Assembly: GCF_003265705.1 (NCBI RefSeq)
Contig: NW_020312935.1
Span: 8,211,995-8,275,994 of the forward strand
Source of the DNA: Callorhinus ursinus
Taxonomy: Eukaryota > Chordata > Mammalia > Carnivora > Otariidae
Reading direction: 5' to 3'
Length of the DNA: 64,000 nt
The notes under the pieces are model-generated. The model was not told where the DNA came from, ran no database searches, and saw only the letters and a program-made list of their open reading frames with translations. Made by a program: the position numbers and the translations under genes. Below, piece after piece: positions 1 through 11,221 of the stretch (position 1 is its first letter; each line of letters opens with the position of its first letter).

Positions 1-1284
1 ACCACATGTGGAATCCACCTGCTAAAACTTTCGGGACAAAAGAACTTGAGAGGAAGTTTGAGGGTAGCCCTACCCATCTACTGGGAAGTATCAGCATACC
101 ATGCACTCACTGCCTGTGTCTGGCTTCCTGCTTTGGTACCCGAAGGGCAGGTCAGCAAATTTACTGAGACCTCAGTATGGAGACTTTTGTGCAGTCTTCC
201 TAGTCTTCACTGATGACTGTCTTGGTCCACCCCATCTTTTTTCTGGCTTTAGGGAGAGGTAGCACCCTCTCTCCTTTTCCACAAAAGGGGACAGAATAAC
301 ATCTAAGAACACTGAACTCCCCTGCAAACCCACATCCAGTCTTCCTCTTGTATAATCAGGGAGGATGGGGCTGATGGGGTTGGTGGCAGACCACGCTCTC
401 TGAACTGCTCTTTCAGGAAGGCCTGTAGGGAACAAGTAGCTAAGAAAGCTGGCATTCCTTTGCAATATACTTAGAGCACTTATTAACACGATCGGCATAT
501 AAAAAATGTTCCATCTTTTTTCTTTTATTCTCTTTCCCCTCCGTGTCTCTTTCCTTTTTCTCTTTCTCATCCTCAACCACCCCTCTTTCTCTCTCTCACT
601 CCATCCATTCTGTCTCTTTCTTGGTTGTCTAACAATTAATTTTAATTAAAAAATACAAAACTACAGCTCTTATGTTTCCTTTCCCTGTCCCAGACATCTG
701 AATGGGAAGGGTCCTTCCAGCTCTGCCTTCTCCCCTCTGTTCTCTGGCCCCATAGTACCACTAGGATGGAACTCTTTCCCTCCACTGCTTACCTAACTGT
801 GAGGGTAAAACAGACACACACAACAAAGGTTGTAAGACCATTAAGTATGTTTGCCTGAGTATCATGATGAAGACACTCAGATATGAAGTACCTGAGATTT
901 GGGGAGTTTCAGAACATGGTATCATCAGTACTCTTTCTGATGTTGGTACCTGAAACTTTTCTTTTTTTTTTTTTTTTGGAACCTGGAACTTTTAAACCCA
1001 TTATTCCAGGTGTTCTCAGAGCGCCATTCTGATTTAGTTTGGCAGAAGACCTTGTTTAAACCTGAAATAACAACAGGTGTTCTTTCCTATACAGACTCAC
1101 CTTTCAGTCTCTTTATGTCCTGTGGGCCCCAGGTGCTGGTTTCAGAAGAAAGTTTCCTCAAGGAGTGGACAAAGGCATCATCCTTCTTGAAGGAAAATAC
1201 CTTCCACAGGGAGGATGAGGATCTGGGAAGAAAATCAACAGATTTCTGTTTCCAATCCTCCCTCCATTGTTCATTCACAGTGTA
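1..1284. other. non-coding stretch, no repeat recognised
   Basis: Apparently single-copy sequence. It holds a pyrimidine-rich tract at about 505-620 (TTTC/CTCT-rich on the plus strand) and a 16-base T run at 963-978. The open frames here are short, have no recognisable domain, and one owes its basic Arg/Lys-rich start to the pyrimidine tract read in reverse. No exon signal was recognised. Confidence 0.6.
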
Positions 1285-1376
1285 ACCCTAGAAAAGTCTC
1301 CTTCCCTTAGGCTGGGATTTTTAGATCTCCAAATGAGGCAAGGCGATCATCTTCTGGCTTTAAAATTCTGTGACTT
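1285..1376 (+). mobile_element. MIR-like SINE relic (3' part), interrupted by CAN-SINE
   Basis: The segment reads like the 3' half of a mammalian-wide MIR-type element: 'agtctccttcccttaggct', then 'atctccaaatgagg', then 'cttctggctttaaaattctg'. The motif 'taaaattctgtga' is the target into which the next SINE inserted, so the old repeat continues for a few bases after 1788. The family is an inference from motif resemblance. Confidence 0.45.
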
Positions 1377-1377
1377 C

Positions 1378-1400
1378 TTTCTTTTTCTTTCTTTCTTTCT

Positions 1401-1444
<44 letters not shown>

Positions 1445-1488
1445 TCCTTCCTTCCTTCCTTCCTTCCTTCCTTCCTTCCTTCCTTCCT

Positions 1489-1544
<56 letters not shown>

Positions 1545-1587
1545 TCCTTTATTTCCTTCCTTCCTTCCTTCTTTCTTTCTTTCTTTC
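1378..1587. repeat. compound tetranucleotide microsatellite (CTTT)n(CCTT)n(CTTT)n(CCTT)n(CTTT)n
   Basis: Blocks of CTTT alternate with blocks of CCTT, with a small interruption near 1549-1556. The plus strand is almost entirely pyrimidine, so the duplex is a polypurine/polypyrimidine tract. It forms the tail of the adjoining minus-strand SINE. Confidence 0.97.
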
Positions 1588-1771
1588 AAGATTTTATTTA
1601 TGTATTTGACAGAGACACAGCAAGAGAGGGAACACAAGCAGGGGGAGTGGGAGAGGGAGAAGCAGGCTTCCCGCCGAGCAGGGATCCCGATGTGGGGATT
1701 GATCCCAGGACCCTGGGATCATAACCTGAGCCAAAGGCAGATGCTCAATGACTGAGCCACCCAGGCACCCC
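1378..1771 (-). mobile_element. CAN-SINE with a hugely expanded (CTTT)n/(CCTT)n tail
   Basis: A full SINE head lies at 1588-1771 on the minus strand, ending with 'gagccacccaggcacccc'. Its tail side is about 210 bases of CTTT/CCTT repeat. The element is bracketed by a 17-bp TSD, 'taaaattctgtgacttc' at 1361-1377 and 'taaaattctgtgatttc' at 1772-1788, one mismatch. Because the tetranucleotide tract lies inside the TSDs, it grew from the SINE's A-rich tail after insertion. Apparent proteins of 79-162 residues rich in Ser-Phe-Leu-Pro or Lys-Glu-Arg here are translations of the microsatellite, not genes. Confidence 0.95.
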
Positions 1772-1788
1772 TAAAATTCTGTGATTTC

Positions 1789-1899
1789 ATATACTCTTCT
1801 TCCAAATGAAATTCAAACCCACTTTGCCCATATCCTCTTTCATTAAGAAATGTGTTTAAAGAACCTAAATTGATAACGTAAGGGAATAGAAGTATCTAT
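1789..1899. other. non-coding, nothing recognised
   Basis: Short A+T-rich spacer between the SINE with the long tail and the old L1 tail. No motif or open frame of note. Confidence 0.5.
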
Positions 1900-2194
1900 A
1901 TGATAGCTATTAAAAACGTTTTTGAAGATTTTTATCAACATGGGAAAGTGAGCAACAGAGAATCTTCAAAGGAATATAAGAAAATATATAAAGTTCTATG
2001 TGCACTATGATACCTGTTAAGTGGGAAAAAAATGATAGATGAAGTCAAGACGGAGAGAGAATTTACCAAATGATTAACACCTGCTTCTGAGATGTGAGAT
2101 GATGTGTGCTTTTTGTTTTCTTTACTTTTGCATCAGTTCCCAAATTCCCCAAAATGACTGTGTATTCTCATCAGGGGGAAAAAGATACTTTTTC
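1900..2194 (+). mobile_element. old L1 (L1M-type) 3' end fragment
   Basis: The text resembles the 3' region of ancient mammalian L1s: 'tgatacctgttaagtggga', a stretch reading 'gattaacacctgcttctgag', then T-rich 'ctttacttttgcatcag' and 'ccaaattccccaaaatgac'. It is strongly decayed and has no open frame. Its A-rich end was the landing site of the next SINE. The subfamily cannot be fixed without alignment. Confidence 0.6.
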
Positions 2195-2392
2195 TTTTTT
2201 TTTAAAATCTTATTTATTCATTTGACAGAAAGAGACACAGCGAGAGAGGGAACACAAACAGGGGGAGTGGGAGAGGGAGAAGCAGGCTCTCCGCTGAGCA
2301 GGGAGACCAACACGGGGCTCAATCCCAGGACCCTGGGATCATGACCTAAGCCGAAGGCAGATACCCAACGAGTGAGCCACCCAGGTGACCCC
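2195..2392 (-). mobile_element. CAN-SINE, full length
   Basis: Reverse-oriented copy ending 'gagccacccaggtgacccc', with T-rich tail side at 2195-2204. Imperfect TSD: 'aaaagatactttttc' at 2180-2194 and 'aaaaggtactttttt' at 2393-2407. It belongs to the subfamily with 'agcgagagagggaacacaa', the same type as the copies at 1378 and 58154. It sits in the tail of an older L1. Confidence 0.95.
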
Positions 2393-2408
2393 AAAAGGTA
2401 CTTTTTTT

Positions 2409-3229
2409 CAAAGAAGTTATTTTTTCATTTGAATTGGGAGTGATTTTAAATCAAATTAGAATATCACACACAAAAAAGCCTACTATTTGAGCTTTCCTCT
2501 GTCTTCCTTTTGCAATTAAGTTCATGTAAGTAATGTATTCCACTCTTTAAGAAAAGCAGTGTGCCCATCATATGTGTGTATTTAGATATTCAGGTACTTA
2601 TTTTAAAGTTGCTCATGGAGCTGATTTCCAGATGTCCAGCAAGCTTTTGTGTGAAATCTCAATGAGCCAAGAGGATGAACTGGCATGAGGCAATGATATT
2701 AATAAGCTTGTTTTTATCCCCTCTAATGGGAGAGAAAGGCAAAAACATCAGTGACCTCAATTTTTCAAATTCATTCTTCAAAACATATTTCTCCATGTAA
2801 CTGTATTACAAATGATAATTTACCCAGATTCCTCTACTCTTGGAAAACTTTCAGCAATTAGTGGTCTGGCACCTGAAAAACCTCACAGCCATCATCGACT
2901 TGCTTGTTATTTGCTACGATAATGCCCACACCTCCATTCCCACCTTTGGCCATGACTCCAATCTCAGCCTGTTTCCAGAGAAGGTGAACTGTGTTTGATA
3001 AGGACATACGTGTGCAGGAGGAAATCTGAGGGCGATATTAGGGTCAAAGTAGAACCTTGCTTTGCAAGCCAATTTTTTTTTATATTTAATATATTCCTTT
3101 AAATTCATTCCTTGTGCCAGAAGAAAAGATTTATTCAGAAGAAGCTGCTAAGGTAATAAGAAAATATAAATCTTTTGGCTGATTGTGGAGATTTTTAAAT
3201 GATGCGGAGAGAGAAGCTGAGCTCAGGTT
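2409..3229. other. non-coding stretch, no repeat recognised
   Basis: A+T-rich, apparently single-copy. Includes a T run near 3067-3076. Short open frames of 60-65 residues have no recognisable feature. No splice-flanked exon could be supported. Confidence 0.55.
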
Positions 3230-3408
3230 GCCAGGTAAGCTAGGACTCAGAGGTCACGATCAACTCCCACCCCCTAATTCCTCTGTAGAAGCATCGCATT
3301 TCTCCAAGCCTCATTTTGCCCATCTGTGACGGAAGCAAGATGTTTCCTCTTTCACAGGGTGTGAGGAAGCTTAATGGAATCATGGTCATAAAGAGCTTTT
3401 GACAAAAG
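3230..3408 (+). mobile_element. MIR relic
   Basis: Degenerate MIR: the core 'ctccaagcctcattttgcc' followed by 'catctgtgac' matches the MIR 'cctcagtttcctcatctgt' segment, with 'gcttaatggaatcatggtc' in the place of the 'aggattaaatga' region. Orientation follows that core. Confidence 0.5.
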
Positions 3409-4215
3409 CCCCATCCTGATATAATGTGGTATCAAGACCAAGAACAATTATCCTGCCTGCAGCCTAGAAACAATTTTCTTCTTAGGCAAGTGTAGACAGA
3501 ATGATGCATTGTGTCTTACTCATCTTTGCATACCTGGACTGACTGCTTTGGAAAGTGGTTTTTATCCAGCATGAACTCTCTGGGATGTGAAATATCTCCC
3601 TCCAGGAGAACAATGGCAGATGATGGGCTAATCTCTGTGGCTGCCTCTTGCTGTCTCTGAGGAGGTAAATCTCACCTTTCAAGTAAATCTCAAACATCTC
3701 ACTGTTTGAGAAAAGGCATATTGAGAACAGCCACTCCTCTGAAATGGGTAATCACCCCAGGCCCCTCAGTAGGGAAACATATTTGACATGGAGTCAGTTG
3801 GGACCCACCAATTACAGCCCTATTCCACCACCTGGGAGATGATGCTCGACAACCTGCATCTCCTTCCTAACATCATCAGACCCCCATTCTCTTCCATTTT
3901 ATACTGTGCTCTGGATAACTAAAAATGAGGTCAAGAAGGAGAGATGTTTTCCACTTAAACTGCCTCAACTTAATGTAAATCTACCTGAAGCTGTTTCTCT
4001 TTCCCATCAGTTTCCACATCCATCAACAATCCACAAATGTTGACTCAGTGATGAAGCCGCTAGAAGCTGGAGTTACTAGAGGAGATGTGCTCATAGAGGA
4101 AGCACACTACAGATGGAGTCTCGATGGCCTGGGAAGATTTGGACTGTCAGAGAACTGTGGCACATAGCCCAGTAAAGTGGCAACGACAAGGTGTGCCTTG
4201 GGGATAGGGAAGCCT
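3409..4215. other. non-coding stretch, nothing firm recognised
   Basis: No clear repeat. A weak MIR-like run may exist at about 3790-3930 ('ccctattccaccacctggg'), but it is too decayed to annotate. No exon-like frame. Confidence 0.5.
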
Positions 4216-4700
4216 CCACATGCCTTCCTGGAATAAACGTTCTACTCACCCACTCATTTACTCTTCATTCAGTAAACATTTACTCTCTCCTTACAGTGGG
4301 TCAAAACTGCTCTAAGCACGGGGGTGGGGGGGGTTATGTTTCAGCCACAGATTGCCTTTGACATTCTCCCAGGTTGAAACATACAGTCATGGGCAATTAC
4401 AAACCTGAGTGTTGTGTACATGGTAGGGCAGGTGCAGGGCATAAAGAAGCAAAACCCTATTCTTTTGCCCTAGGTTTAGAAAATCTTAACATAGGAGGTA
4501 ATTGTTGAGGTGATTTTTACCATGGAGGTCCATGGGAGGGGGCAGTAGAAAATAACACAGAGAGTCAAGAAATGGTGTAGTAGACAGGATAGGGTGCTGT
4601 GAACAGGTTTTCGAGCAAGGGGTTGATAATATTGGAGACAGGAGGTTAAGAGATTATTAGATAGGCAGACATTTGCTGAGATAAGGATTCTTCAAAGGAT
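4216..4700 (+). mobile_element. ancient LINE-like interspersed repeat, family uncertain
   Basis: Begins with 'cactcatttactcttcattc' and 'agtaaacatttactctctcc', which resembles the widespread mammalian motif of the type 'attcattcaacaaatattta...gagcacctactatgtgcca', and continues into a long G-rich sense segment. Similar openings occur at 55330, 58395 and 60180 in this window. I do not assign a named family. A G-run (4321-4331 region) interrupts it. Confidence 0.4.
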
Positions 4701-5315
4701 ACTGGATTTTCAAGGATAGAAAATTCAGGTGAGTCCCCGGTTTTGCAGGAAGCACTGACTCCCCCTCCCCCAAGATTAGTGTTTTGCTTTGGGCAAGATA
4801 ATAGAAGACCAGGGAGACATAAGTATCCACAGAGGGAATGCGAATTCTTCAGAGGCTTGCTTGCTCGACACAAGATACCTTGGTATAAAACTTGCCAGCA
4901 GTGAGGCAGGAAGGTCACCTCGCTGTGTAACCTCCTGTTTGAAAAGATTATTTAGCAGCCTCCCTAGGGATCTGAGTGTAATTTTGTTCAAACTTTATTT
5001 AAAAATCCACCTCTATGACGACCAATTTTTACTGGCCCCTTAGGTGATAACTTAAGACAGATTTCTCTTTAATAGTTTTATAACTATTTAAGTCTCCAGC
5101 TCATTCATCTCATTTTATTTCCCACATCCATAAAAGGAGGCTGGGGTTCTCACCAGGGAAGAGAGAGGAAATCAGGTGCCTGGAAGGGAAGGGCAGATTC
5201 CTAAAGCCTCTCTGGCTGGTTGTGACTCTTCCTAGGGTACTACCTCCTTGAGGGCCCTGAGCCTGAGCATTCTGGGCTTGTGGCTAGTCAACTCTAAATG
5301 GGTATCCTAATTCTG
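4701..5315. other. non-coding stretch, nothing recognised
   Basis: Mixed composition. Three overlapping open frames of 71-90 residues on both strands around 4646-5043 have no recognisable motif and look like chance. Confidence 0.5.
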
Positions 5316-5415
5316 GTATTAAATGACAATGTGACCTTGAGAAGTCATTAAAATGCTAAGAATCAGTTTGCTTACCTGCAAAATGGAGATAAGCATTATA
5401 GATACGGGGTGTGAT
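5316..5415 (+). mobile_element. MIR fragment (core)
   Basis: 'atgtgaccttgagaagtcat' followed by 'cagtttgcttacctgcaaaa' and 'tggagataa' matches the central MIR sequence (tgtgaccttgggcaagt / cagtttcctcatctgtaaaatggggataa) with scattered changes. Confidence 0.75.
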
Positions 5416-6965
5416 TCAAATGGAAACAGCCCGTGAATGTGCCCTAGGAAGGTGGGTAACTCAATTTCTTGAGCACTGATCATTACATGCCTCATATGGC
5501 CATCATCAGCATTTCCCATCCTACCTTCCTTCTTGGTCCACCATGTCTACTTCCTCTACTATCTACAATCATAAGAAAGAACTGGCTACTATATATTCTG
5601 GTTTCTCAAGTTTACAAAGTAAATGGATTCCAGGGAGACCAGCATTCCCCTGGCTGGGAGCACACACAATCTCCAGTTCAGGGCTGTTCCACAAACACGC
5701 CTACTTTTTGTGTTCATGTGTAGGGATTAATCTGTGTGTGCTGCAAGTATATGTCATTCAATTCTGAATTCATCATCAACGTGAGGTCTCTGAGGAAGCA
5801 CCCACATGCAGGAAAGCCAAAGGGCCAAAAGGAAGAAAAAATTAAACTTCTACATGGTTGCATGCTTTCCTGTTAGCAGAAAACACAGTACTTCTTTTCA
5901 TTATTGATGAAGACACAGTCACTGTTTAGAGTTGTGGACAAACCAGTGTCCTTATAGCACCAACTGTGGGGCACATCCTCTGTTGAGAAAAAGAGACTGG
6001 AGCCAAGCTCTGAGAATTTTAGAACCTAGAAAGGTAGAAAGTGAATACAAGACACTGATTCTACTGCCAGTATATGTAGCTCAAAGCTGAATTTTCAAAC
6101 TCTTTCAACCTTAGCTAAATATAACTCAGAGGTTTGAATTACTATAAACTCATGTTACATTTATTTACAGGATGAGGGTCACATACTAAGTGCTTTTCCA
6201 AACATAAAAAAAGGTCCCAGGCCATGAATTCATTCTCTTTTCAGAATATTTCACCAATGTTCCTTTAGTTGTAAATATCAGTGATATTTCTATTAAACTC
6301 ATTTTCTCACTTGGTGGCATATCTATTCTATACGATCTCATTATCTACAAGGAGGCAGATTCCCACTGGACCCCTCCAAATTAGGCCATCAGACTCCCTT
6401 GTTTATGCCTTTTAAACTCATTCATACAGGGGCAATGCTATCTCGTCCTTCAGAGAACAGAAACTCACCAATCCACTCTGCAGAAGATAAAGAAAAATGA
6501 AGCTAATATTTCTCTTTGCTGAGCCCATATTTACTGCCCCACCACAATGAGGCTCTTTCTGCTACCCTCTCCGATGGGCACTAATGCAGAGCCTTTTTTG
6601 TTCCAAGTGCAGCTTAATGTGCCCACAGATAAATCTTCTGCCCTGCTCTGTATCAAAAACATCTTGCAAGTCTAGATAAATTATTTGCCACCGCTCCAGT
6701 TTTGTCTACTAATTTTTTAATGTACATGAAGTATTCAGGGTGATTTGTAAGGCATGAAATACCTCTCATGAATCCATCCTGACACCCCTCTCGCTGAGAA
6801 TACATTTCTAAGGGCCACCCATGTCCATCTGGGGCAGAAGTGTTCTATCTAAATTAAAGATCTACTTGCTGAATGGATAGATTATGGAGTACTGAGCCTC
6901 CTCAGGGCTCTTTATTCTAGTCTTTTGCTTCCCTCCTGTGCTGCCAATGGTGTCTGGAGTCTAGG
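5416..6965. other. long single-copy non-coding stretch
   Basis: No repeat recognised over about 1.5 kb, unusually clean for this window. A block at about 6480-6840 is of balanced composition and has no low-complexity sequence; it might be a conserved non-coding element, but nothing in it is diagnostic. Overlapping frames at 5469-5767 have no domain. Confidence 0.5.
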
Positions 6966-6976
6966 TAACTCCTCCT

Positions 6977-7172
6977 TTTTTTCCCCTAAAGATTATTTAT
7001 TTATTTGAGAGAGAGAGTAGAAGGAGAACACGAGTGGGGGGAAGGGGCAGAGGGAGAGGGAAAAGCAGACTCCCCACTGAGCAGGGAGCCAGATGCAGGG
7101 CTTGATCCCAGGACCCTGAGATCATGACTTGAGCCAAAACAGGCACTTAACCAACTGAGCCACCCAGGCATC
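6977..7172 (-). mobile_element. CAN-SINE, older subfamily
   Basis: Reverse copy of the type with a 'gagagagagagtagaagg' inner tail instead of 'gacagagagacacagcgag'. It ends 'gagccacccaggca'. Imperfect 11-bp TSD: 'taactcctcct' at 6966-6976 and 'ttactcctcct' at 7173-7183. Confidence 0.93.
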
Positions 7173-7449
7173 TTACTCCTCCTGATACTTTCTGCCCCCT
7201 GGCATATTTCCTAGGATGGAGAAATTGGAGCTGGGGTAATTTTTCAACCTCATGGATTCCCAAGACACCTTATAAGCTGGGGGTCTTTCCCTAGTCAATG
7301 GATTGGAGGTGAAAACCAAAGCATGAAAACAAAGCTCTTCGAATGTAAGAGAAGAACATGGGACTCCAAATAGTTGGAGTAAGGTCACAGCTTTCAGGCA
7401 TTTGAACTGGATCGATGGAAATGGCTCTTCCATTTTAATTGTCTGGTGT

Positions 7450-7655
7450 GATGAAAAGAACAGGACTTTTGTGTTCAGAAACTGGAGCTTGATTTCTAGA
7501 TTTACCAGTTATTAGTGAAGAGATCAAAGACATTTCACTTGAGCTCTGTGCACCTCTATTTGCTCTTCCAAAATTTGGGGAAATTAATGTTACTGTCATA
7601 GAGTCATTTCAAGGTTGAAAAGAGCATGTACCTGTGTCCAGAACACTACAAAGGC
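7450..7655 (+). mobile_element. MIR relic
   Basis: Long but degenerate MIR: 'aaactggagcttgatttcta', then 'catttcacttgagctctgtg', 'aaaatttggggaaattaatg' and 'catagagtcatttcaaggtt' follow the MIR order (initial tRNA-like part, core, 'aaaatggggataataatagt', 'catagggttgttgtgaggat'). Confidence 0.6.
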
Positions 7656-7789
7656 TCAACCAAGGTGAATTTCCTCCCTTCCCTCTAAGTTCATTTTTGT
7701 AATGGCTCTTTCCACGACACCACCCTACTCTGCAATCAAAACAGCTTTTGTGTGGGGAGCTGTTTGGTGGGCCATTCACACATGGTTTT

Positions 7790-7925
7790 CGTATATGATG
7801 CTCACAACAGTACACCCCAGTGGGCATTAGTATTCCCACTTGACAGAGGAAACACTGAGGTTACAGAGGTTGGGAAAATTGGCAAAAGGCACACCTTCCC
7901 CACATCATAATGCCAAGATTCTAAC
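7790..7925 (-). mobile_element. MIR fragment, reverse
   Basis: 'cccacttgacagaggaaaca' and 'ctgaggttacagaggttggg' is the complement of the MIR core (compare 'acagatgaggaaactgaggc'). The start of an apparent plus-strand frame (Met-Thr-Glu-Glu-Thr-Leu-Arg-Leu) comes from this MIR, which argues against that frame being a gene. Confidence 0.75.
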
Positions 7926-9004
7926 CCCAAGAGTATCGTCCCCAAATCCATCTCTGTTCTTTCAAATACTCCTTCCCATTCTTCATCCTGCAGGGAAAAA
8001 AAAATCCCTAGACTATAACATCTCTGTTATTTTTCTGCTACATTGTGGCACTCTCTCAGGTTGCTCTGAATGTCTAATCAATGCCTTTGGGGCTACCCTA
8101 TTGCACTTTAATTTTGTAGAGTTTTATGAACTACGTGTCTCTCACCAATTAATTAGAGATTTCTTACATTGTTTTGAGATATTTCTTATCCCTATTTTTG
8201 CCATATGCACTCCATTGTTGCCTTCCATTTTTTTTTTTTAACATATCCATTCCCGTATTTTTATTATCTTTGATGGCAGCTTAGGATTTTAGTATCTGGC
8301 ATTATTGGCCATTTGTTCTCTGCTATATTTATTCATTTATTTTCTTCTCCTTCTACTTCTATTTATCATTCCAGAGCTTCCCTACTTCTTCAGATGCATT
8401 AAATTATTAACTCCATCTATTTCTTTCCTGTCTCCACCTACAATAATATGACTTCACATATTCATTCCGCTTCAACTTTATCTACTGGAAATCCAATATC
8501 TGCAGCTCCTGTGTTCCCTCAGCTGCCATATGCTCTTATTTTTAGCCTAATTATGAGCATAATGAAGTTTTGATCATGATTTTCCAGGTTTCCCCCTCAG
8601 TGACTTGAGTCATAACCTCCCTAGTTGCCAAGTCTGGAAATTTTACCTCTTGGAAACATGAATAAAATATTAAATTAGAAATTCATCCTGTGTATCACAA
8701 ATATTCTGCCACTATTACTTCCCTTTTTCATTCTCTGCAATCTCAGCTACATTTGGTAATTAGAAATGACCCAGTTTGAAGACCCTTGTTTTTTTGTTCC
8801 GTTGTGAAAATGAATTTTCACTGTGGTTAAGTTTTTCAGTGCGCTGAACATGTTTGGTGTCATGCCCAGTATGGTATAGAATTAGAGATGAGTCCTGGAA
8901 GGCTCTTCAAGTATCAATTTGAAAAAGTGGCAAAGGATTATGGAATTTAAAAAAAAAGGGGGGGGGACTTGAGAATGATCATTTACCATCTCTGCCATTC
9001 TGAA
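7926..9004. other. non-coding stretch, no repeat recognised
   Basis: A+T-rich, T-rich on the plus strand (T run at 8229-8240, mixed A/G run at 8949-8968: A9 followed by G9). The open frame that enters from the MIR at 7840 ends at 8241 with no domain visible. Confidence 0.5.
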
Positions 9005-9175
9005 GAAGTCCCTAACTGCTAAATCTCACTTTTGTCGTCTACTAAACAGGGACTACAGAAGTAGATATCTACCTTTTGGAGTTATGGTGGGGCACAGATG
9101 AGTCAGCATTTGTGAACAAGTCCAACAAAACTCTAGGCACATAATGTCTTCTCAAATAAATGCCAGTTAAATAGG
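9005..9175 (+). mobile_element. MIR relic
   Basis: 'ctgaagaagtccctaactgc' through 'ctactaaacagggactacag', then 'aaactctaggcacataatgt' and 'ctcaaataaatgcca' give the MIR core and 3' end (compare 'gtgcctggcacatagtaagcgctcaataaat'). Confidence 0.6.
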
Positions 9176-9899
9176 ACACTAGTGCCCCCCCTACTGCTGA
9201 TCCCCAACAAGTGTGGAATGCCAGCACCATGTGGCCAGCCAGTCTACATCTGACCAAGGGGCAGAAACTTCACAAACTTCTAGGTGTGCCCACTCTACCA
9301 CCTGACTATACTGATTCCTAGAGTGTTCTTTTAGTTTTGGGCAGAGCCCATATCACAATTCAGGAAGTTTACTCAAAACTGTTTTCCCATAGAGAGAGCC
9401 ATCATCTGGTTCCATCCAAAATTCACCCATAGGCTCCTGTCTCTTTGTCTCCTTTAGGACACTTAGGACATTTTCATTACAAGCATGAGAGTTCTTCAGA
9501 TTTTTTAATAGAGTTCCCAAAGTACTTCCCCAACAACTGCAATAATACCTCATGGATTCCATGGTTTCTAGACCCCTCAGCATCCTCTTCTCTCACCTCT
9601 GGATTGCTCAAATGTGTAAGGTCTCAGATCTGACTAAATATTTCAGGAATGACTACACGATGCAGAATGGAACAGCAGTGCCATGTTTTTTGTTCTGGAT
9701 GGTCTATTTCTCTTTGCAGATCCTGAGAACAAAATCACTTCTTGAGCAGCTATGCCCAGTAAGAATTCATTTTAACTATGTTTTTATTCAGCCAGAATCT
9801 TCAGTTTCTTTTCCCCCATCTACAATCAGAAAGTTGAATTTTGGGATCCAGGCTCAGAACCTCACATTTACCTTGGGTCCATCTGATTCACTGGTACAA
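9176..9899. other. non-coding stretch with a chance open frame
   Basis: No repeat recognised. It contains most of a 175-codon plus-strand frame (9552-10079), the longest in the window not explained by low complexity. That frame has no signal peptide, domain or motif I recognise, and its 3' half runs into old repeat sequence. I treat it as chance rather than a gene. Confidence 0.5.
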
Positions 9900-10870
9900 T
9901 CAATTGTGATTCCAAGAGATCAAAGGCCACACACAGAATTCATTGGCCCATTTTACAAATGCCTTTTTAATACTCAATTTGAGATGCTGCTTCAGGCTCT
10001 GAGGATGCATTGTTCAAGAGGACATATTTTGTCTTGCATGGATGGAACTTACAGTTCCAGCAGGGTAAACAGTCATTAAATTAATTTCAACAAAAATGGT
10101 AAAAGCACTAGCAAGGCGGCTTGTCACAGGAGCCTGATTTAGTCTAGGGGATCTGGGAAAACTTCCTGTGGATATAATTTTCATTTCTAAGTATACAGAA
10201 ATCACTTTGGGCTTTAAGGAATGAATAGGAGAGTTCCATGCAATGGGAAAGACATGTGGAAAGGCCTTGAAAACAGAGCACCAAGACAAATCAAAGGATC
10301 TACAAGGAGAACAAATATTAATGCAGGTAGGAACAAAAGAGAGGCATGGCTATGGCTAGAGATAAGTCAGTGTTTTATTGCAAAGGGATGTGTAGGTCCA
10401 TTAAGGATTTTGGTTGTTTTCTTAAGAGCAATGAGAAGTTACTAAGAGTTTTTAAGCAATGGGGCAGGTGGGGGACATGATTAAATTTACATTTAAAAAG
10501 TCTCATTGGGCAGCTAAAGTGTGAGAATATGAATTCAAGTGGGAACAAGGATATGTGGTAGCTGATGATGGTAGTGACAGATTAAGTGATAATGGCACGA
10601 TGGTCATGAGTGGTGGCAGTGGAGAGAAAGGGAAGTGGATAGATTCAGAAGTGCATTTCAGTTACTGGACTATATAGAACATAGTCGTTGCTTTGAAAAG
10701 AGGGGAGAAAAGAAAAGGTATAAAGGATGATACCCAGGTTGCTGATCTGTACATATGTGTGGATGTTACTAGTATTTACCAAGTTTGGGAAAACAGGAAG
10801 TGACAAGAGTTGCGATAGGAGAACATACACTAAGTTTGAGTGGTGTTGAGTGTGAAGTGTTCACTAGCTA
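9900..10870 (+). mobile_element. ancient LINE-like interspersed repeat, long degenerate copy
   Basis: The order of motifs resembles a widespread old mammalian repeat: 'gatggaacttacagttccag', 'gggaaaacttcctgtggata', 'ggaaaggccttgaaaacaga', 'cattaaggattttggttgtt', 'gagcaatgagaagttactaa', 'gggggacatgattaaattta', 'ggatgatacccaggttgctg'. I know the pattern but am not certain of its family name. It is a background relic with no coding capacity. Confidence 0.5.
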
Positions 10871-11010
10871 TTCAAGTGGATACCTAGAGCTGGATGTTCA
10901 TTCCTCTTTTTAGTTTCCTTCTATCTGCAAATAAGCTACTACAATTTTGTGTCTCATCATGGGACCTGATTTCAATGACTAGTTATGCTAGCAAAACTAT
11001 CATAGTTCTC

Positions 11011-11202
11011 AGGGTGCCTGGGTGGCTCAGTCGGTTCAGCATCTGCCTTGCGCTCAGGTCATGATCCCAGGGTCATGGGATAGAGTCCCACATCAGGCTC
11101 CTTGCTCAGCGGGGAGCCTGCTTCTCCCTCTCCCCCTCCCCCCCGTGCTCTTGCTCTTGCTCACGCTCTCACTCTCTCTCAAATAAATAAAATATATTTT
11201 TA
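11011..11202 (+). mobile_element. CAN-SINE, full length, sense
   Basis: Head 'agggtgcctgggtggctcag' at 11011, B-box region 'ggatagagtcccaca' and A-rich tail 'aaataaataaaatatatttt'. Imperfect TSD: left 'aactatcatagttctc' ending at 11010, right 'agctacaatagttctc' at 11206-11221. One of six plus-strand copies here. Confidence 0.95.
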
Positions 11203-11221
11203 AAAAGCTACAATAGTTCTC

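Noticed and set aside
1267..1755. Plus-strand frame of 162 residues and reverse frame of 96 residues
   Set aside because: They translate the CTTT/CCTT microsatellite and the adjoining SINE: Ser-Phe-Leu-Pro on one strand, Lys-Glu-Arg-Gly on the other. No gene.
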